Positions 1 to 3,984 of a stretch of 5,784 nt of DNA are shown piece after piece. The notes below the pieces were generated by a model, which was not told the DNA's origin, made no database searches, and was given only the letters and a program-made list of their open reading frames with translations. The translations under genes were made by a program, and so were the position numbers. Position 1 is the first letter of the stretch. Each line of letters starts with the position of its first letter. Origin of the DNA: Bacillota bacterium (GTDB lineage: Bacteria > Bacillota > Sulfobacillia > Symbiobacteriales > Symbiobacteriaceae); contig JAQBPS010000822.1 in the NCBI GenBank assembly GCA_028287415.1, forward strand, positions 1 to 5,784. Direction: 5' to 3'.

Positions 1-800
1 ACGGTGATGGTAATCCATTCGGCCTCGTCTTTCCAGGTGGGGGCGACCCGCTCTGCCACCGGCCGGTGTTTGTTGAGGCTAACCCCCGTCCAGTCCTTGC
101 GATTGAGAACCAGGGTGCCGGTGTATGTGGCGCTGGTCAGGATGCGGTGAACGGTCGACTTGTGCCACTGGTCACCCCGGGGCGCCGGCACGCCCATATC
201 GTTCAGGCGATCTCGGATCTCATACGGGCCGAGGCGCTCACGAATGAACCAGTCGTACATCTGCCGGACCCAAGTGGCCTCATTATCGTTCACCACGAGG
301 ATGTCAGCAACGGTGTCGAGGTCGTACCCGAATATGTCGATGTACTGAGCCATCTTCCCGGTCTTGTACTTCCCGCGCCGTCCTCGGCTGGTCCGTTCGC
401 GGATCTTCTCCTTTTCGAGCTCGGCCACGGCGCCGAACACAGACAGGAGGAAGCGTCCTTCGGCCGTGTCCTCATAGCCGTGTTGGGCAAACACCAGCTG
501 CACCTGGCGCCGGCGCATCTCTTCCACCAGGAGCAGCTGATGGGCCAGTTTTCGAGACAGGCGATCCGCGGTCAAGCAGACGAACCACTTCACGGCACCC
601 TGGCGAATCAGTTCGCGGGCAGCCGTCAACCCCGGGCGGTCCAGAATCTCGCCGCTGATCTCGTCCGTGAACTCCAGTATCTCCGTCGCGCCCATGTCCC
701 TGGCTTTCTTCCGGCACTCCACCAGTTGCTCCGGGAGCGAGTAGCCTCTCCGGCCCTGGTCCTCGGTCGATACTCTGCCCAGGATGACGGCGGTTGGCAT
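1..800 (-). CDS. Large serine recombinase (site-specific integrase), C-terminus cut by window edge
   Basis: Catalyses site-specific recombination between phage and host attachment sites through a 5'-phosphoserine-DNA intermediate. The frame is open from ATG at 800 to base 1 (266 codons). The resolvase catalytic domain (about residues 1-145) has the nucleophile Ser11 in GRVSTEDQ, DRPGL at 54-58, ADRLSR at 78-83, and the long helix-E segment EGRFLLSVFGAVAELEKEKI at 114-133. A Recombinase domain follows (about 155-255), with the hallmarks NDNEATWVRQMYDW, IRDRLNDMGVPAPRG and TVHRILTSATYTG. The expected zinc-ribbon and coiled-coil part (family members are usually 450-550 aa) lies outside the window. 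ATG 800 is the only good start: an in-frame TAG lies about 60 bases upstream and GGAAGGA precedes it by about 10 bases. The gene starts inside the small ORF that begins at 870, which suggests translational coupling. Whether the protein is an integrase or a transposase of the same family cannot be decided here; the neighbouring lysogeny module favours phage integrase. Confidence 0.93.
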   Translation of the reverse strand, partial: MPTAVILGRVSTEDQGRRGYSLPEQLVECRKKARDMGATEILEFTDEISGEILDRPGLTAARELIRQGAVKWFVCLTADRLSRKLAHQLLLVEEMRRRQVQLVFAQHGYEDTAEGRFLLSVFGAVAELEKEKIRERTSRGRRGKYKTGKMAQYIDIFGYDLDTVADILVVNDNEATWVRQMYDWFIRERLGPYEIRDRLNDMGVPAPRGDQWHKSTVHRILTSATYTGTLVLNRKDWTGVSLNKHRPVAERVAPTWKDEAEWITIT

Positions 801-870
801 CAGGCCACGTTCCTTCCAACAACCACAGGATTGTCTCCGCTATGCGGTCGTAGTCTGGCCGATGTCGCAT
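472..870 (-). CDS. Small ORF with YDRIAETILWLL motif, upstream of and overlapping the recombinase
   Basis: ATG 870 has an excellent Shine-Dalgarno sequence, GGGGGTGA, about five bases upstream. The first 26 or so residues (MRHRPDYDRIAETILWLLEG...) resemble residues 14-31 of the ORF at 3669-3809: YDRIA-E/D-TILWLL-E/D is shared although the third codon positions differ. That pattern supports real coding and selection on the peptide. Downstream, the frame formally continues to 472, giving 132 aa, but that part only overlaps the recombinase in another frame and is rich in Gly, Pro and Arg, so it looks like a shadow. A TGATG (802-798) at the recombinase start would be a natural stop/start overlap, but it is in the -1 frame relative to this ORF. 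The true C-terminus is therefore uncertain: long product, frameshift, or sequence change. I do not recognise the function; the conserved piece looks like a short amphipathic helix. Confidence refers to the N-terminal part being translated. Confidence 0.5.
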   Translation of the reverse strand: MRHRPDYDRIAETILWLLEGTWPDANRRHPGQSIDRGPGPERLLAPGATGGVPEESQGHGRDGDTGVHGRDQRRDSGPPGVDGCPRTDSPGCREVVRLLDRGSPVSKTGPSAAPGGRDAPAPGAAGVCPTRL

Positions 871-879
871 GGTGTCACC

Positions 880-900
880 CCCGCAGGATGTGTATGCGGG
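880..900 (-). promoter_or_regulatory. Hairpin overlapping the Shine-Dalgarno of the small ORF
   Basis: On the minus strand, CCCGCA (900-895) can pair with TGCGGG (885-880) across a nine-base loop. The right arm includes the first Gs of the GGGGGTG ribosome binding site (882-876) for the ORF starting at 870, so the fold could dampen translation of the recombinase unit. A short palindrome, CGGGTTGACCCG, lies next to it at 897-908. The arms are short and no conservation can be shown. Confidence 0.3.
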
Positions 901-936
901 TTGACCCGTGCAAAGCGCCGGTCGTGCTGCAAAAAC

Positions 937-951
937 TTCGCCACATGCGAA
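937..951. promoter_or_regulatory. Candidate phage repressor operator (recombinase side, copy 1)
   Basis: TTCGCCACATGCGAA matches the perfect palindrome at 3337-3351 (TTCGCA-AAA-TGCGAA) at 13 of 15 positions. It lies 67 bases upstream of the small ORF/recombinase unit on the minus strand. Binding by the XRE repressor or the Cro-like protein is inferred from the shared motif. Confidence 0.5.
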
Positions 952-960
952 TCGGAATCC

Positions 961-975
961 TAGGCAAAATGCAAA
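961..975. promoter_or_regulatory. Candidate phage repressor operator (recombinase side, copy 2)
   Basis: TAGGCAAAATGCAAA matches the palindrome at 3337-3351 at 12 of 15 positions and keeps the central GCAAAATGC. Its start is 24 bases from the start of copy 1, close to two helical turns plus a little. It partly overlaps the T tail of the terminator of the 72-aa HTH gene. I found no convincing -35/-10 pair for the recombinase unit in 871-975. Confidence 0.4.
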
Positions 976-1012
976 AATAGCGAGCCACCTCTGTCGGAGG
1001 CGGCTCGCTATT
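971..1012 (-). terminator. Rho-independent terminator of the 72-aa HTH gene
   Basis: On the minus strand, AATAGCGAGCC (1012-1002) pairs with GGCTCGCTATT (986-976). The stem extends by one mismatch and four further pairs to a five-base loop (996-992), and is followed by TTTTT running to 973. The stop codon TAG of the HTH gene (1010-1008) lies inside the stem. The structure separates this gene from the recombinase unit transcribed in the same direction. Confidence 0.85.
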
Positions 1013-1226
1013 CGATGGGGTCCAACAGTTCATGCGGTCTGCATTCAAGCGCCTTTGCCAGAAGTGGCAGCTCGTCCGCCTTGATCGCCCGTGTTCCTCG
1101 CTCCAGTTTCGAGAGGACCGACTTATTCATCGTGCCCGGCCACTTTGGTTGCAACCTGGCGACAACGTCTTCCAGGGAAAGGCCTAGAGCTATGCGCCTT
1201 GCTCGTACTCTGGTGTGACTCGGCAT
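1008..1226 (-). CDS. Small Cro/C1-type (XRE) HTH DNA-binding protein
   Basis: A 72-aa predicted cytoplasmic DNA-binding protein that is almost entirely one XRE HTH domain. LSLEDVVARL (16-25) gives helices 1-2, NKSVLSKLERGTRAI (34-48) the recognition helix and following turn, and DELPLLAKALECRPHELLDP (51-70) the closing helices that are typical of the family. The loop between the second and third helices (QPKWPGTM) is a few residues longer than usual. ATG 1226 is preferred over an in-frame ATG at 1295 because GGGGGA lies five to six bases upstream and the family match begins here. The gene is transcribed divergently from the TPR-peptide cassette, with paired inverted repeats between them, so autoregulation and control of the cassette are likely (inference). 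It has no effector domain, and it could be a DNA-binding partner for the TPR protein. Confidence 0.8.
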   Translation of the reverse strand: MPSHTRVRARRIALGLSLEDVVARLQPKWPGTMNKSVLSKLERGTRAIKADELPLLAKALECRPHELLDPIE

Positions 1227-1286
1227 GGTGGTCCCCCGTAACGACTTGCTAGGTACAGCAAATTCGGCAGGGCAAACCGTTCTCCC

Positions 1287-1303
1287 GTGTCCCATTTAGA
1301 CAC
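1287..1303. promoter_or_regulatory. Inverted repeat GTGTC-N7-GACAC, copy 1
   Basis: A 17-base inverted repeat, GTGTC-CCATTTA-GACAC, that recurs at 1364-1380 as GTGTC-GCATCTG-GACAC. The arms are identical and four of seven spacer bases match. It lies 61 bases upstream of the HTH gene start on the minus strand. It is a candidate operator for the 72-aa HTH protein (inference). Confidence 0.5.
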
Positions 1304-1332
1304 ATTGGTAATCTTTACGGGAGCACCATGGC

Positions 1333-1352
1333 TTTCGACTATTCTGTCGAAA
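1333..1352. promoter_or_regulatory. Perfect inverted repeat TTTCGAC-N6-GTCGAAA
   Basis: Seven-base perfect arms are separated by TATTCT, midway between the two GTGTC-N7-GACAC repeats in the divergent control region. Its position suggests a further regulator site or a symmetric element serving both directions. It is not followed by a T tail in either direction, so it is probably not a terminator. Confidence 0.45.
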
Positions 1353-1363
1353 AGTTAAACAAA

Positions 1364-1380
1364 GTGTCGCATCTGGACAC
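1364..1380. promoter_or_regulatory. Inverted repeat GTGTC-N7-GACAC, copy 2, abutting a -35 box
   Basis: The second copy of the 17-base repeat ends one base before the -35 hexamer TTGCAA of the TPR-gene promoter. Start-to-start distance from copy 1 is 77 bases, close to seven helical turns. This would allow looping between sites or activation from the -35 edge. The choice between activation and repression cannot be made from sequence. Confidence 0.5.
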
Positions 1381-1381
1381 C

Positions 1382-1410
1382 TTGCAATGTCTCAACATTT
1401 CGGCTATGAT
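1382..1410 (+). promoter_or_regulatory. Sigma-A type promoter for the TPR-peptide cassette
   Basis: TTGCAA at 1382-1387, a 17-base spacer, and TATGAT at 1405-1410. The start of transcription is predicted near 1417, giving a leader of about 65 bases before the TPR gene. The spacer holds a small inverted repeat, AATGT-CTCA-ACATT (1386-1399). The same TATGAT hexamer is used by the cro promoter at 3393-3398. Confidence 0.75.
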
Positions 1411-1426
1411 ATGTTTGCGTAGATGC

Positions 1427-1441
1427 AACGCAATATGCGCA
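1427..1441. promoter_or_regulatory. Candidate phage operator just downstream of the cassette start site
   Basis: AACGCAATATGCGCA contains CGCA-ATA-TGCG, the core of the operator palindrome at 3337-3351 (11 of 15 positions overall). It would sit at roughly +10 to +25 of the TPR-peptide transcript, where a bound repressor would block RNA polymerase. It overlaps a second inverted repeat, TTGCGT (1415-1420) with ACGCAA (1428-1433). Confidence 0.4.
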
Positions 1442-1482
1442 GTTTGTTGCATGTCAGGACCGGACTGGAGGAGAGTGCAGCG

Positions 1483-2388
1483 ATGCCCCATTCCAACACC
1501 GAACGCCAGTCGTTTGCCCACTTCACGGAGCACAGGTTTGATGAAGCGTATGCGTTGCTCCAACCGCTCCTGACAGATGGGAACGCGGAGACGCAGGCCC
1601 TGGGCCGGTACCTTTTCGCTCTGGGGCTGTATTTGCAGTCTCCGCAACACTTGCGGCGCTGCGTCACGCTGACGCGAGAAGTGTTGGATCAGACGCCTGG
1701 CACACCAACGCTTCAGGTCAAGGCGCTGATTAACGGCCTCCTCTACGCAAGAGCTGCCGGCGACAGCGATCAGACGGCGACCTTCGCTCTGCGCCTCCGG
1801 GTTCTGATGGGCACCCCCGCCATCATGAACGGGCAGTGGCTGGGCCGGTGCAAGAATAACCTGGGGTTTCACTACCAGGCACTCGGTGACCACGCCCGGA
1901 CCAGCGCCTGCCTCGCCGAGTCGGTGGAGTGGCATCGCCACAATCAGGGCCCCTGGAGCGAGCGGGATCGGCAGTGCTACCTCGGCCGTTCGCTCACGGG
2001 TCTGGCCGAGGAGCACATTCGGGACGGTGCCGACCGCCAGGCGGAACGCACCCTGAACGAACTGCGCCCCCTGCTGGCGGACAAGCGACCGGAGATGATA
2101 GGGTACATTGAAGGCCTCCTGGCCGAGCGCAACGGTGATTATCAAACCGCTGCCGGAACCTTCGAGGCGGCGCTTGCTGCGGCTCGCTCCCATGACGAAC
2201 ACGACGCGGCCATGAAGATCCTATACGCTCTGGCCCGGGTGTATCGCCTACGCAACGAATGTCAGAAGCTACGGGATCTGCTGCGCCCGGTCATAGCGGA
2301 CTACGCACAGGCCCGTTTGGTTTCGCAAGTGGTCAGACTCCAACGACTGGCCAAAATGGTTCCTGGTGGGGAGGGAATGGTTTCATGA
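1483..2388 (+). CDS. TPR-like helical protein, candidate peptide receptor (Rap/RRNPP-like, no HTH)
   Basis: A 301-aa, all-helical, cytoplasmic protein built of degenerate TPR-like repeats. The clearest is residues 203-236 (IEGLLAERNGDYQTAAGTFE within it, with the TPR Gly, Tyr, Ala and Phe spacing). Others are at about 40-71, 82-108, 120-153, 162-199 and 242-275. I see no HTH in the N-terminus, which also differs from AimR/PlcR-type receptors. Bacillus Rap proteins are longer (about 370-380 aa), with a three-helix N-terminal bundle. ATG 1483 is chosen because GGAGGAG lies nine bases upstream; an in-frame ATG at 1423 has no ribosome binding site. The gene overlaps the following signal-peptide gene by ATGA, the arrangement of rap-phr pairs. 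From this I infer binding of the processed peptide and modulation of a partner, perhaps the divergent HTH protein or the phage repressor. It could instead be a TPR scaffold unrelated to signalling. Confidence 0.75.
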   Translation: MPHSNTERQSFAHFTEHRFDEAYALLQPLLTDGNAETQALGRYLFALGLYLQSPQHLRRCVTLTREVLDQTPGTPTLQVKALINGLLYARAAGDSDQTATFALRLRVLMGTPAIMNGQWLGRCKNNLGFHYQALGDHARTSACLAESVEWHRHNQGPWSERDRQCYLGRSLTGLAEEHIRDGADRQAERTLNELRPLLADKRPEMIGYIEGLLAERNGDYQTAAGTFEAALAAARSHDEHDAAMKILYALARVYRLRNECQKLRDLLRPVIADYAQARLVSQVVRLQRLAKMVPGGEGMVS

Positions 2389-2528
2389 GACGTGTTTCAA
2401 TGCTCTTGGTTCTGTCCGTCGTGTCCCTGGCGGTTGCCGCCGCTATCGTAAATCCTCATCCGGTTTACGCTTGCGGGGGGACCACAATGCCCTGCCCGAG
2501 TAGCACCGCCCCGCCCGGCCCTCGCTAA
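2385..2528 (+). CDS. 47-aa secreted pro-peptide, Phr-like candidate signal
   Basis: The start ATG overlaps the TPR stop (ATGA), and GGGGAGGG lies nine bases upstream. The protein has a standard export signal: MRR at the N-terminus, a hydrophobic core at residues 6-22 (MLLVLSVVSLAVAAAIV), and a signal peptidase I type site VYA just before Cys30. Cleavage there leaves the 18-residue CGGTTMPCPSSTAPPGPR. Length, export signal, short polar tail and coupling to a TPR gene all match Phr-type pro-peptides, which are secreted, trimmed and re-imported by oligopeptide permease in Bacillus. Oddities are the two cysteines seven residues apart and the Pro-rich end. A lipoprotein is possible because Cys follows the cleavage site, but VYAC is a poor lipobox. 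The active fragment cannot be deduced. A terminator follows 19 bases after the stop. Confidence 0.75.
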   Translation: MRRVSMLLVLSVVSLAVAAAIVNPHPVYACGGTTMPCPSSTAPPGPR

Positions 2529-2546
2529 TAGAACCCTACACGCAAT

Positions 2547-2583
2547 AAGAAGCCCGGCCATTTGGCCGGGCTTCTTGCTTTCT
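2547..2583. terminator. Strong terminator between convergent genes, probably bidirectional
   Basis: AAGAAGCCCGGCC (2547-2559) and GGCCGGGCTTCTT (2564-2576) form a perfect 13-bp stem with the loop ATTT. The plus-strand tail is GCTTTCTCC. On the minus strand the stem is followed by ATTGCG, a weaker tail. It ends the TPR-peptide transcript and probably also the converging repressor transcript, whose stop is at 2587. Confidence 0.9.
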
Positions 2584-2586
2584 CCG

Positions 2587-3228
2587 TTAATCCTGACTGG
2601 CGGCAATCGTGCGCTTCAACTGCGAAACGATCTTCTTGACGGTTGGAACCTGTCCCGCTACTTCTTCCGGGGTGAGCCCTACTTCCTCAAACGCCAGCGC
2701 CACGCGCTCCCACTCGGGCGAGATGCTGCGATCGAAGTATTCCGCCTCACCCAGCAAAAGCCACAGGTCTGGGAGGTCCGTGAACTCGGCCACACGGGCC
2801 GGTGTTTGCTCGGCCAGGTCGCCTGTGCCAGCCATGAACTGAAGATAATCAGCGATCGGCAATCCCATGACGCCAGCCGCAAACCAGTCACGGGCGAACA
2901 ACGGGGAGAACCCTTCCACCAATCGCATAACGGCGAGAACCCGCTCCTGGGCGTCAGAGGCTTGTACCTCTGGCGCCTTTTTGCGTAGGTAACGCCGCAG
3001 CTTCATGACCTCTGTGCCCCACCGCGGCCCGGGTGCCAGGCCGCATAACCAGTCCAACGAAACGCAAAGGGTTTGTGCGTTGCTGATCAAGCTCTCGAAT
3101 GGAGGAGTGCGCCGACCATTGAAATAGCCGCTCGCCGTTGATGGGGCGATGTCGAGAACGCGGGCGAGTTGATCCTTGGTCAACCCCATGTCCACGCGGT
3201 AGTCGTTCAGCCGTTGACTGTACAACAT
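2587..3228 (-). CDS. XRE-family phage repressor (CI-like), 213 aa
   Basis: The N-terminal Cro/C1 HTH spans about residues 5-65: LTKDQLARVLDIAPSTASGY (16-35) is the HTH, with FNGRRTPP after it and SLDWLCGLA (57-65) closing the domain. The remainder is a helical C-terminal region (about 75-213) that I do not recognise, presumably for oligomerisation or effector binding. It shows no S24 peptidase-like beta domain, so RecA-stimulated self-cleavage is unlikely. ATG 3228 has GAGGAG nine bases upstream. It is transcribed divergently from the cro-like gene, and its own promoter overlaps an operator copy (3305-3319), consistent with autoregulation. Position next to cro, small size and convergent arrangement with the peptide cassette make it the likely maintenance repressor of the element. 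That role is inferred from arrangement. Confidence 0.85.
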   Translation of the reverse strand: MLYSQRLNDYRVDMGLTKDQLARVLDIAPSTASGYFNGRRTPPFESLISNAQTLCVSLDWLCGLAPGPRWGTEVMKLRRYLRKKAPEVQASDAQERVLAVMRLVEGFSPLFARDWFAAGVMGLPIADYLQFMAGTGDLAEQTPARVAEFTDLPDLWLLLGEAEYFDRSISPEWERVALAFEEVGLTPEEVAGQVPTVKKIVSQLKRTIAASQD

Positions 3229-3290
3229 GTCTTATGTCTCCTCGCCGCTCTCTGGTCTGGCGGCTACGCATTTCGCAAACCACTACCCTG

Positions 3291-3319
3291 ATTATAAGGG
3301 TTACTACGCAGAATGTGAA
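3291..3319 (-). promoter_or_regulatory. Promoter of the repressor gene
   Basis: On the minus strand: TTCACA (3319-3314), a 17-base spacer and TATAAT (3296-3291), with transcription predicted to start near 3284. The -10 is perfect and the -35 has five of six consensus bases. Half-sites TACGCA (3265-3270) and TTCGCA (3272-3277) lie just downstream of the start. Confidence 0.85.
3305..3319. promoter_or_regulatory. Operator copy overlapping the repressor -35 region
   Basis: TACGCAGAATGTGAA matches the perfect palindrome at 3337-3351 at 12 of 15 positions. It covers the -35 hexamer and part of the spacer of the repressor promoter, the position expected for negative autoregulation or for Cro action. 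Confidence 0.55.
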
Positions 3320-3336
3320 GCGAACGAGTGTTCTTA

Positions 3337-3351
3337 TTCGCAAAATGCGAA
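3337..3351. promoter_or_regulatory. Operator, perfect palindrome TTCGCA-AAA-TGCGAA
   Basis: Six-base perfect arms with a three-base spacer, lying between the two divergent promoters and upstream of both -35 boxes. It is the best copy of the motif in the window and is used as the reference for the others. Start-to-start distance to the copy at 3305 is 32 bases, about three helical turns. Confidence 0.75.
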
Positions 3352-3369
3352 GGAACTACGCAAAAAGGG

Positions 3370-3398
3370 TTGACACGCCCCGGCGCCGATATTATGAT
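3370..3398 (+). promoter_or_regulatory. Promoter of the cro-like gene and early operon
   Basis: TTGACA at 3370-3375, a 17-base spacer and TATGAT at 3393-3398, with a start near 3405. The -35 is perfect. A TACGCA half-site with a poor second arm (3357-3371) runs into the -35, and an operator copy at 3413-3427 lies just after the start site. A bound repressor would therefore block this promoter. Confidence 0.88.
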
Positions 3399-3412
3399 GA
3401 TGACAGGTTCGG

Positions 3413-3427
3413 TTCGCAAAATGCGCA
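3413..3427. promoter_or_regulatory. Operator copy downstream of the cro promoter start
   Basis: TTCGCAAAATGCGCA differs from the reference palindrome by one base. It sits at about +9 to +23 of the early transcript. A further half-site, TTCGCA, follows at 3433-3438, next to the Shine-Dalgarno of cro. Confidence 0.65.
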
Positions 3428-3454
3428 GTAGCTTCGCAACAGGGGTGATGTTGA

Positions 3455-3676
3455 ATGACGATACAGACTCTCGAGAACCCGCTGGCCGAAGCCATGAAGA
3501 AGTCGGGGCTCACTCAGCGAGAGATCGCTGCAAAGATAGGTGTGACGGAGCAGGCCGTCAGCGGTTGGAAATCGCTACGGCGCCGGCCTCGCCCGGAGCA
3601 GGCATTCGAGCTCGCCGCTCTGTTGAGCATCGACGTAAAGATCGTGCTTCGGAAGCGGGTGAGCAACGGTGCCTAA
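3455..3676 (+). CDS. Cro-like XRE HTH protein, 73 aa
   Basis: A single-domain HTH protein, divergent from the repressor. GLTQREIAAKIGVTEQAVSG (18-37) is a clear HTH with the YdaS/Cro-like look, followed by the basic stretch LRRRPRP (41-47) and the helix EQAFELAALLSIDVKIVLRK (48-67). AGGGGTGAT at 3441-3449 is a near-consensus Shine-Dalgarno before ATG 3455. As the first gene on the early promoter it probably acts as the opposing regulator, competing with the 213-aa repressor at the TTCGCA-type operators (inferred from position). Its stop overlaps the next small ORF by eight bases, indicating coupled translation. Confidence 0.88.
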   Translation: MTIQTLENPLAEAMKKSGLTQREIAAKIGVTEQAVSGWKSLRRRPRPEQAFELAALLSIDVKIVLRKRVSNGA

Positions 3677-3809
3677 AGCCAAGCAGCCAGCACCCCGGAA
3701 GTGGACACCAAATTACGACCGAATCGCCGACACCATCCTGTGGTTACTCGACCAGCCGCTCCCCGCCGCAGCGCCCACCAATCCGACCGCCGAGAAGCAA
3801 CCGGCATAG
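3669..3809 (+). CDS. 46-aa protein with YDRIADTILWLL motif, overlapping cro
   Basis: Starts at GTG 3669 with GGGTGAG five bases upstream, inside the end of the cro-like gene. Residues 15-31 (NYDRIADTILWLLDQPL) resemble the start of the minus-strand ORF at 870 (DYDRIAETILWLLEG). The codons differ at many third positions, for example cgc/cga, gcg/gcc and ttg-ttg/tta-ctc, so the peptide and not merely the DNA is conserved. The rest is a basic N-terminus (PKAKQPAPRK) and a Pro/Ala-rich tail. I do not recognise the family or function. It is likely a small amphipathic-helix protein co-expressed with cro. No signal peptide is seen, and the hydrophobic stretch is too short to span a membrane. Confidence 0.65.
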   Translation: MPKAKQPAPRKWTPNYDRIADTILWLLDQPLPAAAPTNPTAEKQPA

Positions 3810-3810
3810 A

Positions 3811-3846
3811 GGCGCCCGCCCTGGGTGGCTAAAGAGCCCGGGCGCC
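3811..3846 (+). promoter_or_regulatory. GC-rich hairpin after the 46-aa ORF
   Basis: GGCGCCCG (3811-3818) pairs with CGGGCGCC (3839-3846) around a 20-base loop that can itself pair in part. It begins immediately after the stop codon. There is no T tail, so it is an RNA processing or stability element, or a poor terminator, rather than a clear terminator. Confidence 0.4.
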
Positions 3847-3888
3847 CCCCAACTCCCCTAAACAAATAGAGCCCTACATATAGAGAAC

Positions 3889-3920
3889 GGCGCCGACCCT
3901 GTTCTAGCAGGATGGGCGCC
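3889..3920 (+). promoter_or_regulatory. Imperfect hairpin in the leader of the 4020 gene
   Basis: GGCGCC (3889-3894) pairs with GGCGCC (3915-3920), with CCTG/CAGG pairing inside and the loop TTCTAG. Mismatches separate the two helices. GGCGCC is self-complementary, so part of the match is cheap. Confidence 0.3.
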
Positions 3921-3949
3921 ACCGAGTAACCCGCCAGTAAAGCCGGTAT

Positions 3950-3982
3950 CGGGTCACTCTTCACACTGAAGAGTATCACCCG
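3950..3982 (+). promoter_or_regulatory. Two-part hairpin in the leader of the 4020 gene
   Basis: CGGGT (3950-3954) pairs with ACCCG (3978-3982), enclosing a perfect inner stem ACTCTTCA/TGAAGAGT (3956-3963 and 3967-3974) with a three-base loop. It stands two bases before the terminator-like hairpin at 3985-4013. No promoter of good quality is seen in 3810-3949, so the leader is probably part of the cro transcript. Confidence 0.5.
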
Positions 3983-3984
3983 TT

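Noticed and set aside
66..980. 304-aa open frame on the plus strand
   Set aside because: It lies antisense to the recombinase, whose motifs (catalytic Ser, DRPGL, ADRLSR) are unmistakable. The composition is that of a GC-rich shadow frame.
1227..1295. N-terminal extension of the 72-aa HTH protein to ATG 1295
   Set aside because: The internal ATG 1226 has GGGGGA at good spacing, and the HTH domain match begins there.
1333..1352. TTTCGAC-N6-GTCGAAA as a terminator or SOS box
   Set aside because: There is no T tail on either side, and it does not match the CGAAC-N4-GTTCG SOS box pattern known for Bacillus.
1423..1482. Upstream in-frame ATG extending the TPR protein by 20 residues
   Set aside because: It has no Shine-Dalgarno sequence and lies just after the predicted transcription start within an operator-like palindrome; ATG 1483 has GGAGGAG.
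1339..2202. 287-aa open frame on the minus strand
   Set aside because: It is antisense to the TPR gene, which has the promoter, ribosome binding site and repeat pattern.
2259..2384. N-terminal extension of the 47-aa peptide to ATG 2259
   Set aside because: The extension would bury the signal sequence inside the protein and only overlaps the TPR gene; ATG 2385 has its own ribosome binding site and gives a standard export signal.
3328..3861. 177-aa plus-strand frame overlapping cro
   Set aside because: It begins in the operator/promoter region and runs out of frame through cro and the 46-aa ORF, which have clear HTH and conserved-motif evidence.
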